This document shows, one piece after another, positions 1-5,725 of a DNA stretch of 5,725 nt (the first letter of the stretch is position 1; the number at the start of each line of letters is the position of its first letter). Both the position numbers and the translations under genes were made by a program. The notes beneath the pieces are model-generated. The model did not search any database and was not told the origin of the DNA. It saw only the letters and a program-made list of their open reading frames with translations. Source of the stretch: Bacillota bacterium (lineage in GTDB: Bacteria; Bacillota_A; Clostridia; Clostridiales; Clostridiaceae); contig JAJXYA010000036.1 in assembly GCA_021780795.1 (NCBI GenBank), positions 1 to 5,725 of the forward strand, in the 5' to 3' direction.

Positions 1-2
1 CA

Positions 3-55
3 AAAAATAGGATTTTATTTATCTGATTTAAACAGTTGAATAAAATCCTATTTTT
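3..55. terminator. Bidirectional intrinsic terminator-like hairpin
   Basis: A perfect 17-bp inverted repeat pairs 3-19 with 39-55 around a 19-base loop. The stem is AT-rich with a central GG/CC pair, and its ends are runs of A and T, so either strand yields a hairpin ending in a U-run. On the minus strand it lies directly after the response-regulator fragment, whose stop codon (54-56) overlaps the stem. It is the first terminator-like structure I see downstream of the efflux operon on that strand, so operon transcripts that pass the 507-697 palindrome could end here. It could equally serve a plus-strand gene left of the window. The structure is seen directly; the terminator role is inferred. 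Confidence 0.6.
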
Positions 56-147
56 ATTTATCTGAAGCACTGAAAAAGCATAGCTTTTTCAGTGGCCTCA
101 CATTAAATCCATCTTTTTCAAGATAAGATTTTAATATCTGATTTAAA
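7..147. repeat. Pair of imperfect direct repeats (7-32 and 123-147)
   Basis: Positions 123-147 (inside the response-regulator fragment, codons 14-21) and 7-32 (beyond its stop codon) align at about 23 of 26 positions with one gap. This includes a perfect 13-mer, TATCTGATTTAAA, at 135-147 and 20-32. A second exact 14-mer, TTTTATTTATCTGA, occurs at 13-26 and 52-65. The downstream copy supplies one arm of the 3-55 hairpin. The match is better than AT-richness alone would easily give, but the segment is short. I read it as a local duplication of regulator sequence made during the rearrangement. Confidence 0.4.
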
Positions 148-185
148 TTTTCTTCATCTTCAACTAAGTAAATATTATAATTCAT
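54..185 (-). pseudogene. Truncated response regulator (receiver-domain N-terminus only)
   Basis: An ATG at 185 is preceded by a strong RBS (AAAGGTGG, complement of about 193-200) and opens a 43-residue frame. Residues 1-29 match the start of a CheY-like receiver domain of OmpR/PhoB style: a short hydrophobic beta strand (YNIYLV), the acidic Mg-binding region E9-D10-E11-E12, then the first amphipathic helix ending in the typical Leu-Glu-Lys-Asp-Gly-Phe turn. From residue 30 the similarity stops and the frame reads through a short hairpin (68-94), giving a meaningless tail (PLKKLCFFSASDK) before TAA. The phosphoacceptor Asp (near residue 52 in the family), the conserved Lys and any DNA-binding domain are absent, whereas intact OmpR-type regulators are around 220-240 residues. 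It is therefore a gene remnant. Transcription and translation are possible because the RBS is intact, but a regulator function is not. The subfamily is inferred from only 29 residues. Confidence 0.72.
68..94. repeat. Short perfect palindromic hairpin at the response-regulator breakpoint
   Basis: A perfect 12-bp stem (68-79 with 83-94) encloses a 3-base loop. It contains A5/T5 tracts flanked by GC-richer ends (CACTG / CAGTG). It starts exactly where receiver-domain similarity ends, so it marks the truncation point. It could be a mobile palindromic unit, a transplanted terminator, or a structure that promoted the deletion. No long T-run follows it on either strand, which weakens a pure terminator reading. 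Confidence 0.6.
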
Positions 186-315
186 CTCAACACCACCTTT
201 ATAGACTAAATTAAATTCCTACATATTCTATAATTAATTCCACAGTTCATACTCTAAAGTCTGTTTTGTTTTTCTAATAAAGTATTCTAAAGCACAATAT
301 CAAATCAATGGTTCT

Positions 316-475
316 TTATGTATAACTTTCTTCCTCTATTATAACATTACCACTTAATTCTATCCCATTAGTTATTTAATGTTATTATTAGAAATTCTGA
401 CGTCCTATATTAACTTTTTTATTGTATTATTACTATAGTTCTATATTAGACTTATAATTTAAAAATAGATATAAG
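316..475 (-). pseudogene. Decayed C-terminal remnant of a second RND adaptor (HlyD-like)
   Basis: On the minus strand, 375-319 reads ITNGIELSGNVIIEEESYT. This parallels residues 384-402 of the intact adaptor in this window (ITSGVELGDNVIIEGQSFL). Positions 341-377 align without gaps to 782-818 with 28 of 37 identical bases, and many differences are conservative at the protein level. Upstream, 420-391 reads KKVNIGRQNF, matching the KKISVSVG strand of the adaptor, and around 440-475 traces of its VQY and LPS segments can be discerned. Stop codons (316-318, 376-378 and several from 379 to 450) and at least one likely frameshift break the frame. Weak similarity may continue to about 290. The divergence suggests an old paralogue rather than a fresh copy of the neighbouring gene. 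The core 316-420 is well supported; the outer limits are uncertain. Confidence 0.6.
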
Positions 476-506
476 ATTCACTATGCTTAAGCGTATATCT
501 ATCCTA

Positions 507-697
507 GAAATAAGGGGTATGCTTTTATGGAATGTTGCATCAGAGAATTTTGCTGGTTATGCTTGTTAGACCATAAGTTGTTCCAAAGGTGCTTGTTCAA
601 AGCGTGCTTTGAGGCAAGCACTTTGGGCACAACTTGTGGGCTTAGAAGCATCCAGTAAAATTCTCAGCAACTGGAATAAACGCATACCCCTTATTTC
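507..697. repeat. 191-bp imperfect palindrome, MITE-like element
   Basis: The ends are perfect 16-bp inverted repeats (GAAATAAGGGGTATGC at 507-522, its complement at 682-697). Inside, the arms keep pairing nearly to the centre: 534-538 with 667-671, 543-556 with 652-665 (one wobble pair), 560-564 with 646-650, 571-581 with 629-639, 589-595 with 615-621 and 597-602 with 607-612. Small bulges and internal loops separate these blocks. Weaker pairing may extend it to 491-710. It lies 26 bp past the adaptor stop codon, so the operon transcript would fold it into one long rod. It is richer in G+C than its surroundings and encodes no transposase. No clear target-site duplication is visible. A MITE or other dispersed palindromic repeat is the best reading; a structured 3' RNA element is the alternative. 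No U-run follows it, so it is not a classical terminator. Confidence 0.65.
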
Positions 698-723
698 GGT
701 TAGTTCACGCATCTATATAAATT

Positions 724-1965
724 TTAGGAATTGCTTATATTGACTTGGTCTCCATCATTTAAAAAACTCTGTCCTTCTATAATAACATTATCCCCAAGTT
801 CTACGCCGCTAGTTATTTCGGTATACTTTCCATCCGAAATTCCAACACTTACTGATATTTTTTTCACCTTATCCTCAACTACTTCATATACATATTGAAC
901 TCCATTGTTCACAACTATTGCATTACTCGGAAGTGCAGGTATATTATCTTTTTTATCATTTGTAAGCAATATTTTTACTACAATTCCTGATTTTAAAGAA
1001 GAATCATCATTCGCCAGCTTCACTTTTACATTATATAATTGAGTTTTAGAATCAGCTGTTGGACTTATATTATCTATAACTCCTTCAAAATTCTTATCTT
1101 CAAGAGAATTAACTTTTACTTCCACTTTCTCTCCTACTGCTATACCAGATAAATCCTTATCACTTATGTTTATTTCACCAATAAAACTGCTGTTATCTGC
1201 TATAGTAATTACACTTTTTGAACTTGATACTATTTCTCCTGCATCAGCATCTCTTTCAGAAACAACTCCATCAATAGGTGATTTAACTACAGCATTGTCT
1301 AATTGAGCCTGTGCTAAATCTACTGCCCCCTGTGCCTGTTCCACCTGAGATTCAGCGACAGCTGCCGTCTGACTTCCAATTTTATTATTTAAAAGATTTA
1401 AGTTCTCATTAGCAGAGTTAAGCTGTGTCTCGGCTGAATTAAGTTTAGATTGTGCGTCATCTAAATCTTGCTTGGTAGAAGCTTCTGCCTCATATAGTAT
1501 TTTTACCTTATCAAATGCACTTTTAGCATCATTATATGTATTTTGTGCTAAACTTTGATTTGACTTAGCCTGAATTAATTGCTGCTTAAATTCAGAATCA
1601 CTTATGAGTGTTAAATTAGCTTGTGCTGAACTTAAAGCACCCTGCGCCTGCTTATATTGCGCCTGTAATTCAGATGAATCTAATGTAAATAATACATCCC
1701 CTTTTTTAACTTGTTGTCCTACTTCAACATTCATAGTTGCAATTTTACCAAATATTTTTGGAGCAACTGTTACCTCACTATTCGCTTTTAATGTGCTTCC
1801 ATATTCTGTGTAATTTTCAATAGAAGCTGTACTAACAGCAACAGTTTTAACATTCTTAGCATCATTTGTATTACTAGCACTTTTACCGCATCCTGCAAGA
1901 AGCATTGACGATGCTAAGATAATACTTGCCAATATTGTATATTTTCTAAGTTTAATACTTTTCAT
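724..1965 (-). CDS. RND efflux periplasmic adaptor (membrane-fusion protein), lipoprotein
   Basis: A 413-residue HlyD/AcrA-family adaptor that would link the RND pump encoded just upstream to the cell exterior. Residues 1-25 form a lipoprotein signal peptide (basic start, hydrophobic 11-24) with lipobox L23-A24-G25 and Cys26 as the lipidated residue, so it should be anchored on the outer face of the cytoplasmic membrane. The first lipoyl half lies at about 62-99 (motif VGQQVKKGDVLFTLD), followed by a long Ala/Gln/Leu-rich alpha-hairpin coiled coil at about 100-225. The second lipoyl half (SPIDGVVSERDADAGE) is at 229-244, a beta-barrel at about 260-335, and a membrane-proximal domain from 341 to the end. 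The start is fixed by GAAAGGAG seven bases before ATG. It is second in the operon, 65 bp after the pump; that gap holds only a weak 6-bp stem (2001-2006 with 2015-2020). The length is typical and the gene looks intact. Substrate unknown. Confidence 0.93.
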   Translation of the reverse strand: MKSIKLRKYTILASIILASSMLLAGCGKSASNTNDAKNVKTVAVSTASIENYTEYGSTLKANSEVTVAPKIFGKIATMNVEVGQQVKKGDVLFTLDSSELQAQYKQAQGALSSAQANLTLISDSEFKQQLIQAKSNQSLAQNTYNDAKSAFDKVKILYEAEASTKQDLDDAQSKLNSAETQLNSANENLNLLNNKIGSQTAAVAESQVEQAQGAVDLAQAQLDNAVVKSPIDGVVSERDADAGEIVSSSKSVITIADNSSFIGEINISDKDLSGIAVGEKVEVKVNSLEDKNFEGVIDNISPTADSKTQLYNVKVKLANDDSSLKSGIVVKILLTNDKKDNIPALPSNAIVVNNGVQYVYEVVEDKVKKISVSVGISDGKYTEITSGVELGDNVIIEGQSFLNDGDQVNISNS

Positions 1966-2030
1966 AATTTGTCTCCTTTCACTTTAAATATCACATGCTG
2001 CAGCTATTTTATCCTAGCTGAGTTATACAT

Positions 2031-5000
2031 CTATAATTCATTTGCTGCACCTTTTTTACTATTTCTTCTCTCTAAAATTTTCTTTTTCATATCATCAATC
2101 AGTGTATACACAACTGGAATAAGCACTGGAGATAATATTGTAGAGGTAATCATGCCCCCAATAAGTGCTATAGACATTCCTGATCTATATTCACTTCCTT
2201 GACCCATGGCCAATGCCGTTGGAATCATACCAACAATCATAGTTATTGTAGTCATCATGATTGGTCTAAGTCTTGTATTTCCAGATTCTATAAGAGCTTC
2301 TCTTAAAGACATTCCTTTCTTCATTAATGTATTAGTATAATCGATAATTAGAGTTCCATTTTTAGACGCAAGTCCATCAAGCATTATTAGTCCAATCATT
2401 GTTACGATATTTAAAGTATTTCTAGTAATGACCAAGGCTATTAATGCTCCTATTATTCCACATGGAAGTGATAACATCCTTAAAAAAGGTGTAAGCCAAG
2501 ATTCATATAGAACAACCAATATCATATATATAAGTACTATAGACACAGCCAAAGCTTCAATTAGAGATTTAAAAGAAGTATCCATATTTTGCTGGTCCCC
2601 TCCATAAGTCACTTCATAACCTGTAGGCATATCATCATTTTCAATAGCTTTTTTAATATCTGTATTTACACTTCCTACTGTTCTACCTTGTACATTTGCA
2701 TATATAGTCACCATTTCATCTCTATTCATTCTTAATTGCTCCTGTGGACTATCACCTAAAGACACATTTGCAACTTGATCTAATGGTACTTGTATTCCAG
2801 ATGAATTAGCTATCATTATTGAAGACACCTGATCTTTAGTTTTAACTTGTCCATCTTCAAATTTAACAACCATATCATATTCATCACCATCTTTTCTATA
2901 TACGCCGGCATCTGTGCCTTGATTAGATGCTGCCTTAAGAGCACTTGCAATCTCTGATGGCTTAATTCCAAATTGTGTAGCTGCTGTTCTATCAACTTCA
3001 ACATCAATTTCATTTTCGTTAGCTTTCATGCTATTACTAACATCTGTTGTTCCTGGAATAGCTTTTACCATGCTCTCTGTTTTATCACTTAGATCTTTTA
3101 AAACTTCTGCATTAGGTCCAATTATATTTATAGCAATAGGTTTTGCTCCATCTCCATTACCTTGTGAAAGTCCATTACTTTCATTTGCAGAAATGAAAGC
3201 TCCAGTCAAACTCTTGCTCCATTCCCGTAGTTCCTGAGCAACTTCACTTTGACTTTTCTTTCTTTTACTCTTTTCTATTAAATCAACGTTAATCGTTGCT
3301 GAAGATTCATTATCACTCCCAATTACAGTAAAATATTCACTTACTTCTGGTACATTTTTTAAATGTTCTTCTAATTCTTTTACTTTTTCATCTGTATCCG
3401 TTATATCCGAACCAGGACTTAAATCAACATTAATTGTAAATTTACCTTGATCTGTTATTGGCAGAAATTCTGTCTTAATGGCTTTAAACGGAATAAGTAA
3501 TATACTAAGTATGAACATTACCATGACAATACTTACAATTTTCCATCTATGATCTAGTGACCAAAGCAAAAACCTTTTATATTCTTCATTTGCTTTATCA
3601 AATAACTTTGTCATAAATCCTTTTTTAGCTTCAACTTTATGATCATTGCTATCTATATCATCTTTTTCTTCCTTAAGTAATCTCGAAGCTAACATTGGAG
3701 TTAGAGTGAAAGAAACAATAAGTGAAAATATTGTTGCAAATATTACTGTAAGTCCAAACTGCCTGAAAAACTGTCCAATCATTCCAGACATAAAAGCGAC
3801 TGGCCCAAAGACTACTATGTCACATAAGGTTATTGATATAGCTGCCATTCCTATTTCATCACGTCCATCTATAGCTGCTCTTATAAGTCCCTTCCCCTGC
3901 CTCAGATGCCTTTGAATATTTTCAAGTACAACTATAGAGTCATCTACCAATATTCCTATTGATAAAGATAAAGCTAGAAGTGATAAAATATTAAGTGTAA
4001 AATTACAAACATACATCATAAAAAATGTAGCAACAAGCGATGTAGGTATTGCAACAAGAACTATTAATGAAGATTTTATACGCTTTAGAAATAGAAACAT
4101 TATAATACTTGTTGTGATTATACCTTCAATAAGACTTATTTTAACTTCTGATAAAGATTCATTAATAAATGTAGAAGAATCGTCTGCTATACTAACATTA
4201 ATTCCACTTGGTAAAGTCTTTTCTATACTTTTCAGCTTTTCTTTAACATCCTTTGTTGTTTCAACTATATTTGCATCACTTTGCTTTTTAACGAATATAC
4301 CTATGGAACTTCCTCCATTTAATCTTACTAGTTCACTTCCATCTGGATAATCCAGCTTTATATCTGCAATATCCTTAAGTCTTATAGTTCCTCCATTTGT
4401 CATAGGTATTTGAATATTTTCTATATCTTCTATATTTTTAAACTCACCAAGAACCCTCATAGTTTCTTTAGAATTTTCCTGCTTAAGCTGACCTGCTGAA
4501 ATATTTACATTTTCACTTTTCAGCTTGCTTACGATAGTATTAATACTTATGCCATATTGTTCCATAGAAGTTTTATCAACATCAATCATTAATTCCTTTT
4601 GAACTGCTCCTTCTAAAGTTACCTCACCAACTCCACTGATCTTTTCTAAAGATTTTTGAATATCATCTGCGGCGTTATAAAGTTCGCCATAAGGCAATGA
4701 ACTTGAAACTGAAATCATCATAACTGGAGCTGCATTTTTATCTGCCTTTTTTATAACAGGTTTTGAAGCGCCTTCTGGAAGTTTATTTGAAACATCTCCT
4801 AATGCCTGTTGAACATCCATAAATGCCGAGTTCATATCCGTATCCATGGTAAATTTAATTATGGTATAACCATAACCTTCCACTGATCCAGACTTTAAGG
4901 TATCAATACCGCTTATGCCAGATACCGCATCTTCTATTGGTTTTGTAACATTTTCTTCTATTTCTTTGGTACCTGCTCCACTATATGTAGTAGTTATGGT

Positions 5001-5135
5001 TATAACAGGAGCATCAATTGCTGGGAATAAATCTGCTCCTAAATTTGCATATCCGAATATTCCTAGTCCCATAATCAAAGCAACCACTATAATTATGCTT
5101 AAAGGCTTTTTTACTGCTAATTCAGTAATTTTCAT
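2031..5135 (-). CDS. RND multidrug-type efflux transporter (HAE1/AcrB family)
   Basis: A complete 1034-residue inner-membrane pump, close to AcrB's usual length of about 1050, with the duplicated RND layout. TM1 is at about 11-30 and a large extracytoplasmic loop at 31-330. TM2-TM6 lie within about 333-487, TM7 at about 531-550, the second large loop at 551-860 and TM8-TM12 at about 860-1012. The proton-relay residues are present: Asp398-Asp399 in TM4 (GILVDDSIVVLENI) and Lys925 in TM10 (GLASKNGTLIIDY), plus the RLRPIMMT segment (955-962) at TM11. Start choice: AGGAGG (5143-5148) sits seven bases before ATG, and the N-terminus (MKITELAVKKPLSI) is typical of the family. It is proton-driven and would act as a trimer with the adaptor encoded downstream. 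The loop corresponding to AcrB's docking-domain arm (about 212-256) looks somewhat shorter. The pump precedes the adaptor, the reverse of the common acrA-acrB order. Drug, metabolite or lipid export cannot be decided from the sequence. Confidence 0.96.
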   Translation of the reverse strand: MKITELAVKKPLSIIIVVALIMGLGIFGYANLGADLFPAIDAPVITITTTYSGAGTKEIEENVTKPIEDAVSGISGIDTLKSGSVEGYGYTIIKFTMDTDMNSAFMDVQQALGDVSNKLPEGASKPVIKKADKNAAPVMMISVSSSLPYGELYNAADDIQKSLEKISGVGEVTLEGAVQKELMIDVDKTSMEQYGISINTIVSKLKSENVNISAGQLKQENSKETMRVLGEFKNIEDIENIQIPMTNGGTIRLKDIADIKLDYPDGSELVRLNGGSSIGIFVKKQSDANIVETTKDVKEKLKSIEKTLPSGINVSIADDSSTFINESLSEVKISLIEGIITTSIIMFLFLKRIKSSLIVLVAIPTSLVATFFMMYVCNFTLNILSLLALSLSIGILVDDSIVVLENIQRHLRQGKGLIRAAIDGRDEIGMAAISITLCDIVVFGPVAFMSGMIGQFFRQFGLTVIFATIFSLIVSFTLTPMLASRLLKEEKDDIDSNDHKVEAKKGFMTKLFDKANEEYKRFLLWSLDHRWKIVSIVMVMFILSILLIPFKAIKTEFLPITDQGKFTINVDLSPGSDITDTDEKVKELEEHLKNVPEVSEYFTVIGSDNESSATINVDLIEKSKRKKSQSEVAQELREWSKSLTGAFISANESNGLSQGNGDGAKPIAINIIGPNAEVLKDLSDKTESMVKAIPGTTDVSNSMKANENEIDVEVDRTAATQFGIKPSEIASALKAASNQGTDAGVYRKDGDEYDMVVKFEDGQVKTKDQVSSIMIANSSGIQVPLDQVANVSLGDSPQEQLRMNRDEMVTIYANVQGRTVGSVNTDIKKAIENDDMPTGYEVTYGGDQQNMDTSFKSLIEALAVSIVLIYMILVVLYESWLTPFLRMLSLPCGIIGALIALVITRNTLNIVTMIGLIMLDGLASKNGTLIIDYTNTLMKKGMSLREALIESGNTRLRPIMMTTITMIVGMIPTALAMGQGSEYRSGMSIALIGGMITSTILSPVLIPVVYTLIDDMKKKILERRNSKKGAANEL

Positions 5136-5161
5136 TTCCTCTCCTCCTAATCAAATAAAAT

Positions 5162-5178
5162 AATTAGATATACTAATT
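5162..5178. promoter_or_regulatory. 17-bp dyad, possible repressor operator in the pump leader
   Basis: AATTAG and CTAATT arms surround ATATA, giving a near-perfect 17-bp palindrome centred about 35 bp upstream of the pump ATG. The size and symmetry fit a TetR- or MarR-type operator, and it lies between the proposed promoter and the RBS, where binding would block transcription. No regulator gene is seen in the window, and such dyads arise by chance in AT-rich DNA. A second, smaller dyad (AAGAAA / TTTCTT, 5184-5189 with 5195-5200) lies next to it. Confidence 0.3.
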
Positions 5179-5213
5179 TCACTAAGAAACTTCATTTCTT
5201 TAAGCTTGTTTTC

Positions 5214-5263
5214 ATTTTAATCAATATTTATGTAAGAATTATCATAGAATTATGTGAAATTGT
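5214..5263 (-). promoter_or_regulatory. Candidate pump promoter with helically phased direct repeats
   Basis: On the minus strand a TAAAAT hexamer (5219 to 5214) could be the -10 box. The place for a -35 box, 17 bp upstream (5237-5242), has ATAATT, which is far from consensus. That place is covered by one of two exact 8-bp repeats, AGAATTAT as read on the plus strand, at 5235-5242 and 5246-5253, 11 bp apart. A looser third copy (GAAATTGT) is at 5256-5263. Direct repeats spaced by about one helical turn over a poor -35 box resemble sites for OmpR/PhoB-class activators. The repeats are seen directly; the promoter and activator roles are inferred. Confidence 0.33.
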
Positions 5264-5331
5264 GTGATAAAAAATAACCCATGGGCTGCTGCAAATATTA
5301 CAATTCTAATTCCAGTAGATTATTAAAAGAT

Positions 5332-5380
5332 AAGAAGGTGCTATGTATTAGTATCCTCAACTAATACATAGCACCTTCTT
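5332..5380 (-). terminator. Perfect 20-bp hairpin terminator after the glycosidase gene
   Basis: Positions 5332-5351 and 5361-5380 are perfect inverted complements around a 9-base loop. The hairpin begins 11 bp after the stop codon of the glycoside hydrolase on the minus strand and is followed there by a T-rich stretch (ATCTTTTAATA). On the plus strand it is followed by TATAGTATTTTTTA, so it could work both ways. It separates the sugar gene from the efflux operon and implies that the latter has its own promoter. Confidence 0.75.
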
Positions 5381-5391
5381 TATAGTATTTT

Positions 5392-5725
<334 letters not shown>

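Noticed and set aside
1..147. CRISPR array suggested by the hairpin and repeated segments.
   Set aside because: Only two copies of each repeat, irregular spacing, one copy inside coding sequence, and no spacers of constant length.
527..658. Plus-strand 43-residue Cys-rich reading frame inside the palindrome, with AAGGGG nine bases upstream of its ATG.
   Set aside because: It lies wholly within the 507-697 palindrome, the AAGGGG belongs to the terminal inverted repeat, and an overlapping frame is open on the other strand too. This is what a long palindrome produces by chance.
507..697. Retron msr-msd or other RT-linked structured RNA.
   Set aside because: Long inverted arms fit superficially, but no reverse transcriptase is in the window, and the element sits between an efflux gene and a gene remnant.
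566..712. Minus-strand 48-residue reading frame starting just outside the palindrome.
   Set aside because: No ribosome binding site precedes the ATG at 712, and the frame is a by-product of the palindrome. No domain is recognisable.
2001..2020. CAGCTA/TAGCTG stem in the pump-adaptor gap as an intercistronic terminator.
   Set aside because: Only six base pairs with an 8-base loop and no T-run. It cannot be called a terminator, and the two genes belong in one operon.
5276..5288. CCCATGGG palindrome in the pump leader as an operator or terminator.
   Set aside because: An 8-10 bp palindrome with no loop. It cannot form a hairpin and is too short to call an operator on its own.

Overview
The window comes from a low-GC Gram-positive anaerobe of the Clostridium type. 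It is strongly AT-rich, has strong AGGAGG-like ribosome binding sites, and its proteins look clostridial. The genus is an inference from style only. All three recognisable genes, and both gene remnants, read on the minus strand, so transcription runs from the right end to the left.

Right end (5392-5725): the C-terminal 110 residues of a family 1 glycoside hydrolase, most likely a 6-phospho-beta-glucosidase, entering from beyond the window. It is closed by a perfect 20-bp stem hairpin (5332-5380). A leader of about 196 bp (5136-5331) follows. It carries a weak promoter candidate, helically phased direct repeats and a 17-bp dyad, and it leads into the main operon.

Centre (724-5135): a two-gene RND efflux operon. 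The complete 1034-residue HAE1/AcrB-type pump (2031-5135) comes first. A complete 413-residue lipoprotein membrane-fusion adaptor (724-1965) follows after a 65-bp gap. Together they would form an export pump in the cytoplasmic membrane. No outer-membrane channel gene is present, as expected for a monoderm. The substrate cannot be read from the sequence.

Left end (1-723): no intact gene, but much structure. Just after the adaptor lies a 191-bp imperfect palindrome (507-697) with perfect 16-bp terminal arms, looking like a MITE or other non-autonomous repeat. Beyond it is a decayed copy of the C-terminal end of a second, diverged adaptor (about 316-475). Next is the first 29 or so codons of a response regulator, with its own good RBS (54-185). 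It is cut off at a short perfect hairpin (68-94) and followed by a bidirectional terminator-like hairpin (3-55). The terminator overlaps an imperfect second copy of part of the response-regulator sequence.

Overall, an ordinary clostridial RND operon sits next to a graveyard of a related locus (second adaptor plus two-component regulator) scarred by palindromic repeats. I see no new defence or enzymatic system. The interesting material is in the non-coding left end and in the pump leader.
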